Shown piece after piece: positions 1 to 8,856 of a DNA stretch of 64,000 nucleotides; position 1 is the stretch's first letter; every line of letters begins with the position of its first letter. The DNA is from Thalassobaculum litoreum DSM 18839. GTDB taxonomy: Bacteria; Pseudomonadota; Alphaproteobacteria; Thalassobaculales; Thalassobaculaceae. Position numbers and translations under genes: made by a program. The stretch covers positions 124,001 to 188,000 of the forward strand of contig NZ_FNBW01000009.1 in assembly GCF_900102465.1 (NCBI RefSeq), in the 5' to 3' direction. The notes below the pieces were generated by a model, which saw only the letters and a program-made list of their open reading frames with translations, did not search any database and had not been told where the DNA came from.

Positions 1-139
1 CTTCGCAGACCGGTCGGCCGGGCATCCGTGGGCGGCGCCTCGGATGCGCCTGCCTGCGACCGCCCGAAGCCTCGCCGCCCGCTCGGTCCCGGGGCAGCGG
101 ACGCTTCCCGCCATCCGCCGCCTGTGCTAGCCAGCGCCC

Positions 140-823
140 ATGGTCGACCTGCCGAAGATTGCCGACATGCCGGATGCCCTCGACGCCGCCGCCCGCCGCG
201 CGGCGTGGTGGAACCTCATGCTGGTCGATCACGGCTTCCTGCGCGCGGTGTTCCTTAACAAACGCAAGGTCGACGACGACCTCTGGCGCGCCGCCCAGCC
301 GAGCCCGACCCATCTGCGCAAGGCCAAGATGGACGGCTTCAAGACTATCCTCAACCTGCGCGGCCCGCGCGACGACGGCCCCTACACTCTGGAGCGGCAG
401 GCCTGCGCCGAACTCGGCCTCACCCTGGTGGACTTCCCGATCCGCTCGCGCTCGGCACTGGACCGGCCGACCCTGCTCGCCGCCATCGACATCTGGAAGA
501 CGCTGGAATACCCGGTCCTGATGCACTGCAAGTCCGGGGCCGACCGCACCGGCTTCATGGCGACGCTGTACCTGTGGCAGCACAAGGGCGTCCCGCTGCG
601 TCGGGCGATGGATCACCTGTCCCTGCGCTACGGCCACATCCGCCAGGCCAAGACCGGGGTGATCGACTTCTTCTACGAGCAGTACCTGAAGGCCGAGGAA
701 CAGACCGGCATCGGCTTCCGCGCGTGGGTGGAGACGGTGTACGACCGCGACGCCCTGAACGCCGCCTTCAAGGAGAACTGGGCGGCGAAGATCCTGGTCG
801 ACAGGATCCTGCGGCGGGAGTGA
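140..823 (+). CDS. dual-specificity/tyrosine phosphatase-like protein
   Basis: A 227-residue cytoplasmic protein of the cysteine-based protein phosphatase superfamily. The P-loop signature HCKSGADRTG is visible, with Cys130 as nucleophile and Arg136 as phosphate-binding Arg (C-x5-R). The Asp of DFPIRS near residue 98 is a candidate general acid. Length and layout match small bacterial DSP-like phosphatases, whose substrates vary (phosphotyrosine, phosphoinositide or small molecules), so the substrate cannot be stated. The ATG at 140 lacks a strong Shine-Dalgarno sequence. An AraC-family regulator begins 10 bp downstream on the same strand, so the two may be cotranscribed. Confidence 0.85.
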   Translation: MVDLPKIADMPDALDAAARRAAWWNLMLVDHGFLRAVFLNKRKVDDDLWRAAQPSPTHLRKAKMDGFKTILNLRGPRDDGPYTLERQACAELGLTLVDFPIRSRSALDRPTLLAAIDIWKTLEYPVLMHCKSGADRTGFMATLYLWQHKGVPLRRAMDHLSLRYGHIRQAKTGVIDFFYEQYLKAEEQTGIGFRAWVETVYDRDALNAAFKENWAAKILVDRILRRE

Positions 824-833
824 CACTGGCGCC

Positions 834-1688
834 ATGACCCTCACCAAGGCGCCCGATTTCCTGGCTTACGACCGCGACGGGGAACTCGGCGTCGACGTGT
901 TGCAGGCCGCCTTCTCCGGTCCCGCCTTCGAGCGCCACGCCCACGCGACCTTCGCCATCGGCGTGACCATGCGCGGGCTGCAGCGCTTCAATCATCGCGG
1001 CCGGCGCCACACCAGCACGCCGGGCCGGATCATCGCCTTCAACCCGGAAGATCCCCATGACGGCGAGGCCGCGGACGACAGCGGCTTCGCCTACTGGATG
1101 CTGTATCCGGACACCGGGGTGTGGGAGCGCGTTCTGGAGGACGCCACCGGCCGGGCCGACCCGCCGTTCTTCACCGATACCCTGCTGGACGATCCGGCGG
1201 TGGCCCGGATCTTCGCCGCCACCATGCCGGCACTCCAGGCCCGGGCGACCGATACCGCCGCGCCGCGGGAGAGCCTGGCCGCGGAGAGCCGTCTCGACCT
1301 GCTGCTGCTGGCTCTGGCGCTGCGCCACGGCCGGGCCAGCCTGCCGGGCCGGCCCGACAGGGACGGCGACGCCGGCGCTGTGGCGCGGATCCGCGAGATC
1401 CTGCACGCCGGCTTCGACAGCGACATCCGCCTCGACGATCTGGCCCGCGAGACCGGCCGCAGCCGGTTCCAGGTCAACCGGGCGTTCCAGGCCGCCACCG
1501 GCATGCCGCCGCACCGGTACCTGACCAACATCCGCCTGGAACAGGCCCGCGCCCTGCTGGCGGCCGGCGACAGCCCGGCCGAGGTCGCCGCCGCCGTCGG
1601 CTTCGCCGACCAGAGCCACCTCAGCCGACGGTTCAAGGCGGCCTACGGCGTCACCCCCGGCCGGTTCCAGAGCGCCTACCGCGTCTGA
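834..1688 (+). CDS. AraC family transcriptional regulator
   Basis: A 284-residue regulator. The N-terminal half looks like an AraC-type cupin effector domain (HAHATFAIGVTMRGLQRF, residues about 35-55). The last 100 residues form the double helix-turn-helix domain, ending in the typical PAEVAAAVGFADQSHLSRRF recognition segment followed by GVTPGRFQ. It lies between a phosphatase gene (10 bp upstream) and a DUF2000 gene (82 bp downstream). AraC regulators next to DUF2000 genes recur in proteobacteria, so the downstream gene is a plausible target. The effector is unknown. Confidence 0.92.
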   Translation: MTLTKAPDFLAYDRDGELGVDVLQAAFSGPAFERHAHATFAIGVTMRGLQRFNHRGRRHTSTPGRIIAFNPEDPHDGEAADDSGFAYWMLYPDTGVWERVLEDATGRADPPFFTDTLLDDPAVARIFAATMPALQARATDTAAPRESLAAESRLDLLLLALALRHGRASLPGRPDRDGDAGAVARIREILHAGFDSDIRLDDLARETGRSRFQVNRAFQAATGMPPHRYLTNIRLEQARALLAAGDSPAEVAAAVGFADQSHLSRRFKAAYGVTPGRFQSAYRV

Positions 1689-1770
1689 GCGGGACCGCAC
1701 GAACGTCCAATCATGCCGCGCCGATCTGCGGCAGTGTCGCGGGTCTCTCCACCGCAACAGCAGATCCGAT

Positions 1771-2178
1771 ATGCACGATACCAAGATCTCCATCGCCGTC
1801 CGCGACGACCTAGCCACCTGGCAGAAGCTGAACGTCGTCGCCTTCCTGGCCAGCGCCATCGCCGCCCGGTATCCGGACGCCATCGGCGAGACCTACCGCG
1901 ACCGCGACGGGCAGTCCTACCTGCCGATCCTGGGGCAGCCCGTGCTCATCCTGGCCGGCAGCGGCGACGCCCTGGCCAAGGCGCACCGGCGGGCGCTGGA
2001 CCGCGGCCTCGAGCTGGCCGTGTACGCCGAAGGCATGTTCAGGACCGGCAACGACGCCGACAACCGGGCCGTCGTCGCGGCCCTGCCCGGCGACGCCCTC
2101 GACCTGGTCGGGGTCGCCACGCGCGGCGACCGCAAGGATGTCGACAAGTCTCTTAAAGGTCTGAAACTGCATGAATAA
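1771..2178 (+). CDS. DUF2000 family protein
   Basis: A 135-residue protein resembling the DUF2000 family, whose fold is related to peptidyl-tRNA hydrolase PTH2. It begins MHDTKISIAVRDDLATWQKL and contains YLPILGQPVLILAGS, typical of the family. No signal peptide or membrane segment is seen. The biochemical role of DUF2000 proteins is not established. It follows the AraC gene by 82 bp in the same direction and may be regulated by it. Confidence 0.78.
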   Translation: MHDTKISIAVRDDLATWQKLNVVAFLASAIAARYPDAIGETYRDRDGQSYLPILGQPVLILAGSGDALAKAHRRALDRGLELAVYAEGMFRTGNDADNRAVVAALPGDALDLVGVATRGDRKDVDKSLKGLKLHE

Positions 2179-2356
2179 CCATAAAGCCGACGCGATTCAG
2201 ACCCAATAAGAGGAAAGGTTTTTCGTCGATCCACGGAACCACAACGAAGGCATGACGTTTACCTGTCGAGCGGACGGCCTACCCCCCGAGTTATCCAACG
2301 GGCCGACCGCGAGACACTCACACGACGCCTCTCACGAGGTTAACTGGAGGTACGTT

Positions 2357-2938
2357 ATGAAGCGCAACGCCCTGACCCTGAGCCTGATCGCCGGTGCGTC
2401 CATGCTGGCCCTCGCCGGCAACCCGGCGATCGCCGGGTCGACGTCTGCCGAGACCAATGCCAATGGCACCGTGAAGACGGACCACATCAAGGCCGACGGT
2501 CAGACCGGGACCGAGATCAAGAAGGACATGGACAAGGCCGGCGAGGTCGCCAAGGAGACCGCGAACACCGTGGGTGCCGCTGCGGCAACAGCCGCCACGG
2601 CCACCGAGACGAAGATCCGCGAGCTTCTGTCCGGCGACCAGATCACCGAGATCGAGGGCACCGCGGTGCGTGACGCCAACGGCGACTCGATCGGCGAGAT
2701 CGACGAGGTCGTCCGCGGCAAGTCCGACAACGTCCTGTACTTCGTGACCGATGTGGGCGGCTTCCTGGGCCTGGGTGAGCGCGAAGTCGTGATCCCGGCC
2801 AGCGAGTTCACCCGCGCCGACGATCACTTCATCCTGAACAGCGCCACGAAGGCCGAGCTGGAGACCCGCGAGCAGTTCAGCGAGGACCGCTACGTCGAGG
2901 TTGAGGTCAATGCCGACGGTACGATCGTCGCCGACTGA
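2357..2938 (+). CDS. secreted PRC-barrel domain protein
   Basis: A 193-residue exported protein. The start at 2357 is chosen because GGAGG lies 6 bp upstream and it is followed at once by a signal peptide (MKRNALTLSLIAGASMLALA, then NPAIAG). An in-frame ATG at 2252 would add 35 residues that spoil the signal. After an Ala/Lys-rich linker, a PRC-barrel-like domain spans about residues 88-185 (ITEIEGTAVRDANGDSIGEI, then VVIPASEF). Exported PRC-barrel proteins are common in alphaproteobacteria, often envelope or stress associated, without a fixed function. A strong terminator follows directly. Confidence 0.85.
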   Translation: MKRNALTLSLIAGASMLALAGNPAIAGSTSAETNANGTVKTDHIKADGQTGTEIKKDMDKAGEVAKETANTVGAAAATAATATETKIRELLSGDQITEIEGTAVRDANGDSIGEIDEVVRGKSDNVLYFVTDVGGFLGLGEREVVIPASEFTRADDHFILNSATKAELETREQFSEDRYVEVEVNADGTIVAD

Positions 2939-2959
2939 TCCGGCCTGAACGGCTCAAAA

Positions 2960-2997
2960 AAAGAGGCGGCCGCCCATTGGGGCGGCCGTTTTCTTTT
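2960..2997. terminator. bidirectional rho-independent terminator
   Basis: A 9-bp perfect stem (CGGCCGCCC at 2967-2975 with GGGCGGCCG at 2980-2988) has a 4-nt loop. It is preceded by an A-run and followed by TTTTCTTTT, so it can act on both strands. It sits between the convergent PRC-barrel and glutathione transferase genes. Confidence 0.9.
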
Positions 2998-3013
2998 GCG
3001 CGTGCCATGCGGA

Positions 3014-3640
3014 TCAGGCGTCCGCCGGGATCTCCATGCCGCGCTGCACTGCCGGACGCGCCATCAGCGCATCGAACCAGCGCTTGACGTTCGGGTAGTC
3101 GGCCAGATCGACCTTCTGCCAATCGTAGCGCGCGACCCAGGGCAGGATGGCGATGTCGGCGATGGAGTATTCGTTGTTGGCGACATAGTCGACGCCCTCC
3201 AGCCGCGCGTTCAGCACGCCGTAGAGCCGGCGGCACTCCTTGCCGTAGCGTTCCTTGCCGTAGGGCACATCGACCTTGGCGGCCCGCTCGAAGTGATGGA
3301 CCTGGCCGAAAATCGGTCCGATGCCGCCCATCTGCCACATCAGCCACTGGATGACCTCGTAGCGCTTGGCGGTGTCCTGCGGCATCAGCTTGCCCGACTT
3401 CTCCGCCAGGTACATGAGGATCGCGCCGGACTCGATGACCGTGAAGGGCTTGCCGTCCGGCCCCTCGGTATCGACGATCGCCGGGATCTTCGAGTTCGGA
3501 TTGATGGCGATGTATTCCGGCGTGAACTGGACGTCCTGGCCGATCGGGATCGGATGCACGTTGTACGGCACCCCGATCTCCTCGAGCATGATCGACGCCT
3601 TGCGCCCGTTCGAGGTCTTCCAGGTATAGAGTTCGATCAT
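3014..3640 (-). CDS. glutathione S-transferase, YfcG/nu-class-like
   Basis: A 208-residue cytosolic GST. The thioredoxin-like N-terminal domain begins MIELYTWKTSNGRKASIMLE and carries PNSKIPAIVD (cis-Pro loop) and the Glu-Ser pair of VIESGAILMYLAEK that binds glutathione. An all-alpha C-terminal domain follows, with ADIAILPWVARYDW as the N-capping region. The start at 3640 is chosen for the standard N-terminus and a G-rich RBS upstream; a longer in-frame version from 3757 would add 39 atypical residues. It resembles the E. coli YfcG/YghU group with disulfide reductase or glutathione peroxidase activity. The exact substrate is unknown. Confidence 0.9.
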   Translation of the reverse strand: MIELYTWKTSNGRKASIMLEEIGVPYNVHPIPIGQDVQFTPEYIAINPNSKIPAIVDTEGPDGKPFTVIESGAILMYLAEKSGKLMPQDTAKRYEVIQWLMWQMGGIGPIFGQVHHFERAAKVDVPYGKERYGKECRRLYGVLNARLEGVDYVANNEYSIADIAILPWVARYDWQKVDLADYPNVKRWFDALMARPAVQRGMEIPADA

Positions 3641-3766
3641 CGGTGTTTCCCCCTGTGCGCGGATTTCCGTTGCGGCGACCTTAGCGAGTGGCGGGCGGAC
3701 GCGTAAGGCGCGAAGTATGAACGCTCCGTCAGCACCGGTCTCCGGATCGCGCCCCACCGCAGTCGC

Positions 3767-4246
3767 TCAGTACGCGTCCTCGAAATCGAACCCCTGCAGG
3801 ATCATGGCGACCGAGCCGTCGGGGCCGGCCAGCGGCATATCGATGGACTCCGCCGCGACATGGGGCTTCCGCGAATGGGCCATGTTGCCGAACATCCGCA
3901 ACGGTCGCCGCTCGTCGATCACCCGCCGGAAATGCTGCCTGAGACGGTTCCAGTAGACGGGCTCGTAGACCTCGTCGAGATAGCTGCCGGTCGCATCCCG
4001 CCCGACCGCCAGGGTCACCCGGGTACCCAGCAGGCGGAAGCGCAGCCGGAACGGGTCCGGCTCGACATCGAGCAGCACCACCCGGCCGCCGAAACCCATG
4101 AACTCCTCCGCGGTGAACGCCTCCCGAGCCGGCACCCCGGTTCCGACCCGTCGCCGCACCCACATCGCCAGAAGCCGGCGCAGTTCTCCCGAGCGCAGCG
4201 CGTTCGACTCGTCGATCTGCCACCAGCCGTCGAGCGGTATCTGCAT
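3767..4246 (-). CDS. PAS domain protein (PAS_5-like)
   Basis: A 159-residue protein that looks like the alphaproteobacterial PAS_5 family: a single small sensory domain with no attached output. Characteristic segments are RFRLLGTRVTLAVGRDATGSYLDEV in the middle and RRPLRMFGNMAHSRKPH later. The ATG at 4246 has a GGGGGAGG run just upstream; another in-frame start at 4282 lacks one. No signal peptide or membrane helix is seen. The ligand and partner are unknown. It lies upstream of and in the same direction as the GST gene, with about 125 bp between them. Confidence 0.7.
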   Translation of the reverse strand: MQIPLDGWWQIDESNALRSGELRRLLAMWVRRRVGTGVPAREAFTAEEFMGFGGRVVLLDVEPDPFRLRFRLLGTRVTLAVGRDATGSYLDEVYEPVYWNRLRQHFRRVIDERRPLRMFGNMAHSRKPHVAAESIDMPLAGPDGSVAMILQGFDFEDAY

Positions 4247-4375
4247 CCCCTCCCCCAACCTGTGCGATCGTCCCGCGGACATCCCGATAGGGATCGGAAG
4301 TCAGCCGGCTGAAAGCTTCAAGTAATCAGAAAGTGTGGCTGCGAGGCAAAACGACCAGCCCTGTGGACGGCTCGG

Positions 4376-5356
4376 TCAGCGGCGATCCAAGGTGATCGTA
4401 TCGGCCGCGGCGTCCCAGCCGACCCTCACACGATCGCAGAGCCCGTCGTCGATGGCCAGGGTCGCCGGGTCCTCGAAAGCGAGGGAGGCGGCCGGCTGGC
4501 AGAGTGCGTACTGGGTGTCGTTCGCCACCGGGATGTCCCAGGCCCGCAGCGTTCCCTCTTGCAACTGCACCAGATGATAGTTGGTCAGCTCGGTGTCCCA
4601 GTTGCGGCTGTAACCGCCGATCCACTGCTCCTCGACCCCGCCGCCATCGAGATCCCCCCGGGCGATCGCATGGCCCATCCAGTCGACGCGCGGCCAGCGC
4701 AGCATCACCGCGCTCAGGAGCTCGCCGGCCATCCGGTCCGTATGCACGGGGGCGTGGTCGTCGAGCACCTGCCGCGGCACCAGCGGCCAGGTGTCCGGCT
4801 CGACCCAGTCTCCGTCGCATTCGAACTTCGCCCGGTATTCCGCGATCCGCACCACCGGTCCGGTGAGGTCGTAGGCGACATGCTCGCCGCAATCGCCGAT
4901 GCCGCGTCCCTTGTAGACCAGGGAGATCCGCCGCTCGCTCACCTCGCTGGCAAGGCCGGTGAGCCAGGGCTGAAAGGCGATATAGGGCCAGGGCGTCTGC
5001 TCGCCCTCGCGCCACACGGGGAAGGCCAGCAGGGTCGAGGTCAGCGCCCCGTCCCGCTCCTCGATCCGCAGCGCCACCTCGGTCGACTGATAGGCATGGT
5101 GCTCGCACAGGGCGATGGCGAGCCAGACCCCATCGGCCAAGTCCGAGACCCAGACATTCTCGTCGGGCGCGGCCTGGAACAGCTCCTCGCGAGAGACGGT
5201 ACAGGGTTCGGGCAGGGTCAGCAGGCCGGCGGCGGCAAGCGATTGCGGCGTCGGATCCGCCGCCTGGGCGCCCGCGGCCGCGAGCAGACCCGCAAGCCCG
5301 AAAGCAAGACGGCGGCCCCACCGGGGGGCCGCCGCCAGGATGTCGCAACCGCGCAA
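4376..5356 (-). CDS. DUF1176-type exported protein with C-terminal extension
   Basis: A 326-residue protein with a likely N-terminal signal peptide (hydrophobic run ending AAAGAQAAD). The central part matches DUF1176: FPVWREGEQTPWPYIAF and the family hallmark KGRGIGDCGE, with further conserved Cys (ECDGDW). About 130 further residues contain DLDGGGVEEQWIGGYSRNWD, an FG-GAP/calcium-loop-like stretch not usual in DUF1176. The start is TTG at 5356, 4 bp after the stop of the upstream CoxL-like gene, so the two are almost certainly cotranscribed. The function of DUF1176 is unknown. The exact start is uncertain because no ATG is available. Confidence 0.75.
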   Translation of the reverse strand: MRGCDILAAAPRWGRRLAFGLAGLLAAAGAQAADPTPQSLAAAGLLTLPEPCTVSREELFQAAPDENVWVSDLADGVWLAIALCEHHAYQSTEVALRIEERDGALTSTLLAFPVWREGEQTPWPYIAFQPWLTGLASEVSERRISLVYKGRGIGDCGEHVAYDLTGPVVRIAEYRAKFECDGDWVEPDTWPLVPRQVLDDHAPVHTDRMAGELLSAVMLRWPRVDWMGHAIARGDLDGGGVEEQWIGGYSRNWDTELTNYHLVQLQEGTLRAWDIPVANDTQYALCQPAASLAFEDPATLAIDDGLCDRVRVGWDAAADTITLDRR

Positions 5357-5360
5357 GGGC

Positions 5361-7697
5361 TTACGCCGCCTTCTGCTTCGCCTGCTGGATCAGATCCCAG
5401 ATAACCAGCGGCGTCGCCGGCATGTCGATATGGGTGATGCCGGTGGTCGCGTGCAGGGCATCGACCAGGGCGCTGATCACCGCCGGCGGGGCGCCGATCG
5501 CCCCCGCCTCGCCCGATCCCTTGATGCCGAGCGGGTTGGTGGTGCAGCGCACGTTGTGCAGGTTGAAGTCGAACATCGGGACCAGATCGGCGCGCGGCAT
5601 GCCGTAATCCATGAACGAGCCGGTCACGAGCTGGCCGGAGCCCTCCTCGTAGACGGTGTGCTCGGTCAGCGCCTGGCCGACGCCCTGGACGATGCCGCCA
5701 TGCACCTGACCGGCCAGCATCAGCGGATTGATCGTCTCGCCGAAGTCGTCGACGATCGTGTAGCGCTCGATCTCGACGGTGCCGGTGTCGGGATCGACCT
5801 CCAGCTCGACGATGTGGCAGCCGTTCGGATAGGTCGCCGCCTCCGGCGTCCGCTTGTGGCTGTCGTCCAGGCCGGGGGTCATGCCCTCGTCCAGGTTGGC
5901 GGCGTCCTTGGCCGCCTTGGCGACGTCCATGATGGTCATGGACTTGTCGGTGCCGGCCACGGTGAAGACGCCGTCGGAGAACTCGATATCGGCGGCCGCC
6001 GCCTCCATGGCATTGGCGGCGATCTTCTTGCCCTTCTCGAGGATCTGGCGACCCGCCAGCAGAACCGCGGCCCCGCCGACCGGTACCGAGCGCGACCCGC
6101 CGGTCATGCCCGGCGGCACGGTGTCGGTATCGCCCTGGATGACCTTGATGTCGCCGCCTTCGACGCCGATCGTGTCGGACAGGATCTGGGCATAGGCGGT
6201 CTCGTGGCCCTGGCCGTTCGACTGGGTGCCGATACGGATCTCGACCTTGCCCTCGTCGGTGAAGCGCACGTCCGCCGTCTCCGGGTTACCGCCGCCGCAT
6301 TTCTCGATGTAGTAGCCCATGCCGATGCCGCGCAGCTTGCCGCGACCGGCGGCCTCCTTGCGGCGCTCCTCGAACGACGCCCAGCCGGACTTCTCCATGC
6401 ACTCTTCCATCAGCGTCTGGAACTCGCCGCTGTCGTACACGTTGCCGAGCGGCGTGGTGTAGGGCATGGCTTCCGGCGGGATGAAGTTGCGGCGGCGCAC
6501 CTCGTCGGGGGTCAGCCCCATCTCCTGGCCGACCACGTCGACGACCCGCTCGATCAGATAGGCCGCCTCCGGCCGCCCGGCGCCCCGGTAGGCATCCGTC
6601 GGGGTGGTGTTGTTCAGCACGCCCAGCACGTTCACGTACACCTGCGGAACCTTGTAGACGCCCGACAGCATGTGGGTGCCCGCATTGGTCGGGATGAAGG
6701 CGCCCATGTGGTGCAGGTAGCCGCCGAGTGCGGCATAGGTCTTCACCCGCAGCGCCTGGATCACGCCGTCGGCGTCGACCGCCGCCTCGGCATAGGAGAT
6801 GTTGTCGCGGCCCTGGGCGTCGGTCATGAAGGCTTCCGAGCGGTCCGGCAGGTTGCGCACGGCCCGCTTCAGCTTGCGCGAGGCCCAGGTGCACAGCGCC
6901 TGTTCCGGATACAGGAAGATCTTCATGCCGAAGCCGCCGCCGACATCGGTGGTGCGGCAGCGCAGCTTGGCCGGGTCGATGTTCAGGACCTTCTCGGCCA
7001 GCAGGGTCTGGAACACATGCGGACCCTGGGTGGACGACCACAGGGTCGAGCGGTCGGTCTCCGGATCGTACTCGGCGACGACCGGACGGACCTCCATGGA
7101 GTTGACGACGATGCGGTTGTTGACGATCCGCACCTCGACCTTCTTGTGGGCGCTGTCGAAGGCGGAATCGACCGCCGCCTTGTCGCCGCTCTCCCAGTCG
7201 AAGGCGACGTTGTTGGGAATGTGGTCGAACAGCTGCGGCGCGCCGTCCTTGGTCGCGCCTTCGGTGTCGACCGTGGCGTCCAACTCCTCGAAGTCGAACT
7301 CGATCAGCTCGGCCGCGTCGCGCGCCTGGATCGCGGTCTCAGCGACGATGAAGGCGACCGGCTCGCCCACATGACGGACCTTGCCGACCGCCAGGATCGG
7401 GCGCGGCGTGTCGGCGCGCGGGCTGCCGTCGCGGTTGGTCACCGGCGGCACGCAGGGCAGGTCGCCCAGGCCGTCGGCCTTCACATCCTCGCCGGTATAG
7501 ACGGCGACGACGCCCGGCGCGTCCTTGGCCGCCGAGGTATCGATGGATGTGATCACCGCATGGGCAACGGGCGAGCGCAGGACATAGGACGCCAACGCGC
7601 CCTCGACCTCGATGTCGTCGGTATACAGGCCGGTGCCCTTGAGCAGCCGGTTGTCCTCCACGCGCTTCACGCCTTGTCCGATTGCGAACTTCACCAT
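5361..7697 (-). CDS. CoxL-like molybdopterin-binding subunit (xanthine dehydrogenase family)
   Basis: A 778-residue large subunit of the xanthine dehydrogenase/CO dehydrogenase family. It begins MVKFAIGQGVKRVEDNRLL and carries VGGGFGMKIF (molybdopterin region), AYRGAGRPEAAYL near residue 370, GQGHETAY, and the catalytic-Glu motif GSGEAGAIGAPPA near residue 727. AYRGAGR identifies the form II or aldehyde-oxidoreductase type rather than true form I CO dehydrogenase (AYRCSFR). The start at 7697 is chosen over 7868 for the family N-terminus. No CoxS (2Fe-2S) or CoxM (FAD) gene lies nearby, so its electron partners are elsewhere. A close paralogue is at 60423-62753. The substrate is unknown. Confidence 0.92.
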   Translation of the reverse strand: MVKFAIGQGVKRVEDNRLLKGTGLYTDDIEVEGALASYVLRSPVAHAVITSIDTSAAKDAPGVVAVYTGEDVKADGLGDLPCVPPVTNRDGSPRADTPRPILAVGKVRHVGEPVAFIVAETAIQARDAAELIEFDFEELDATVDTEGATKDGAPQLFDHIPNNVAFDWESGDKAAVDSAFDSAHKKVEVRIVNNRIVVNSMEVRPVVAEYDPETDRSTLWSSTQGPHVFQTLLAEKVLNIDPAKLRCRTTDVGGGFGMKIFLYPEQALCTWASRKLKRAVRNLPDRSEAFMTDAQGRDNISYAEAAVDADGVIQALRVKTYAALGGYLHHMGAFIPTNAGTHMLSGVYKVPQVYVNVLGVLNNTTPTDAYRGAGRPEAAYLIERVVDVVGQEMGLTPDEVRRRNFIPPEAMPYTTPLGNVYDSGEFQTLMEECMEKSGWASFEERRKEAAGRGKLRGIGMGYYIEKCGGGNPETADVRFTDEGKVEIRIGTQSNGQGHETAYAQILSDTIGVEGGDIKVIQGDTDTVPPGMTGGSRSVPVGGAAVLLAGRQILEKGKKIAANAMEAAAADIEFSDGVFTVAGTDKSMTIMDVAKAAKDAANLDEGMTPGLDDSHKRTPEAATYPNGCHIVELEVDPDTGTVEIERYTIVDDFGETINPLMLAGQVHGGIVQGVGQALTEHTVYEEGSGQLVTGSFMDYGMPRADLVPMFDFNLHNVRCTTNPLGIKGSGEAGAIGAPPAVISALVDALHATTGITHIDMPATPLVIWDLIQQAKQKAA

Positions 7698-7890
7698 GTC
7701 GCCAGTCTCCGCTGCAGTCTGGTTGGAAGGGCCGGCCCGGCGGGGCAACCCGAGTTGCTGGTTGGGCCGAACGGACCCGGATACGAAACTACCCTGGGGC
7801 CTCCTCGACGCGTGCGCGCATCCTAGAAACCCTGCCCGCTCGCACTCAAGGACGAATTCAGTTAGCAATGAGTTAGACGCACTTCACCGG

Positions 7891-8856
7891 ATGACCATCC
7901 CCGTGTCCAGTTCCTCCCCGCAGGCGGCACCGATCGACCCGGCGCCGCCCAGCCTCTCCGCGCCGAAGCGCCCCACACCCGGCTCCGCCACGCCGCTGGC
8001 CGTCGCCCTGTTGGCGATGCTGGCCGTGCTCTGGGGCTTCAACTGGCCGATCATGAAGGTGGGGCTGGCCGAGGTGCCGCCCTGGGTGTTCCGGGGCTCG
8101 GCCAGCGTGGTGTCCGGTTTCGGCCTGTTCGCCGTGGCGATGATCGGCCGGCATTCGCTGAAGATTCCCCGCGACAAATGGCGTCCGCTGTTTCTGTCGG
8201 GGATCCTGAACATGGCGCTGTGGAACATCCTGGTTCTGTATGGAATCGACCTGATGGACGCTGGCCGTGCCGGGATCCTGGCCTATACCATGCCGCTCTG
8301 GGCGACCCTGGTCGGCGCCTTCGTGCTGAAGGACCGTCTGGGAATCCGGGCCATCGTCGGGCTGTCCCTGGGCCTTGCCGGCATGGCGCTGCTGTTTTCG
8401 GTCGACGCCAAGTCGCTGGCCGGCCCGCCGCTGGGGCCGATCCTGGTGGTCGCCGCCGCCTTCTGCTGGGGGGCGGGCACGGTGGTTGTGAAGCATGCCG
8501 GTTTCACCCAGCCGGTCACCGTGGTCTGCGGCTGGCAGCACCTGATCGGCGCGGTCCCGGTCCTGATCATCGCCGTTTTCTGGGACCTCGACAACATGGG
8601 CGAGGTGACGCTCTGGCCGGCCATGGCGGTGCTCTACAACATGACGATCACCGGCATCCTCTGCTATTGGGCCTATTTCAAGGTGGTGTCGCTGCTGCCC
8701 GTGGTGGCCTCCACGGTCGGCACGCTCATGGTCCCCGTGGTCGGCGTCTTCGCCAACGCGCTGATCTTCGGGGTGCGGCCGCAATGGGTGGATTACGCCG
8801 CCCTGCTCTGCGTCGCGGCGGCCGTGTTCCTGGTGATGACCCGACGCAACCGTTAG
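7891..8856 (+). CDS. DMT superfamily (EamA) permease
   Basis: A 321-residue integral membrane protein with about ten predicted helices in two EamA repeats (ALLAMLAVLWGFNWPIMKVG at the start; ILVVAAAFCWGAGTVVVKH in the second half). DMT permeases export or import amino acids and other small metabolites; the substrate is not readable here. The ATG at 7891 is chosen because upstream in-frame sequence is antisense to the CoxL-like gene and not membrane-like. No clear RBS is seen. Its 3' end overlaps that of the convergent membrane protein gene by 4 bp. Confidence 0.88.
   Translation: MTIPVSSSSPQAAPIDPAPPSLSAPKRPTPGSATPLAVALLAMLAVLWGFNWPIMKVGLAEVPPWVFRGSASVVSGFGLFAVAMIGRHSLKIPRDKWRPLFLSGILNMALWNILVLYGIDLMDAGRAGILAYTMPLWATLVGAFVLKDRLGIRAIVGLSLGLAGMALLFSVDAKSLAGPPLGPILVVAAAFCWGAGTVVVKHAGFTQPVTVVCGWQHLIGAVPVLIIAVFWDLDNMGEVTLWPAMAVLYNMTITGILCYWAYFKVVSLLPVVASTVGTLMVPVVGVFANALIFGVRPQWVDYAALLCVAAAVFLVMTRRNR

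Noticed and set aside
5361-7697. true form I CO dehydrogenase large subunit
   Set aside because: The active-site loop is AYRGAGR rather than AYRCSFR, and no coxM/coxS is adjacent, so CO oxidation cannot be claimed.
5115-7826. 903-residue plus-strand open frame
   Set aside because: It is antisense to the CoxL-like gene, with the repetitive Arg/Gly/His composition of a GC-rich shadow frame.
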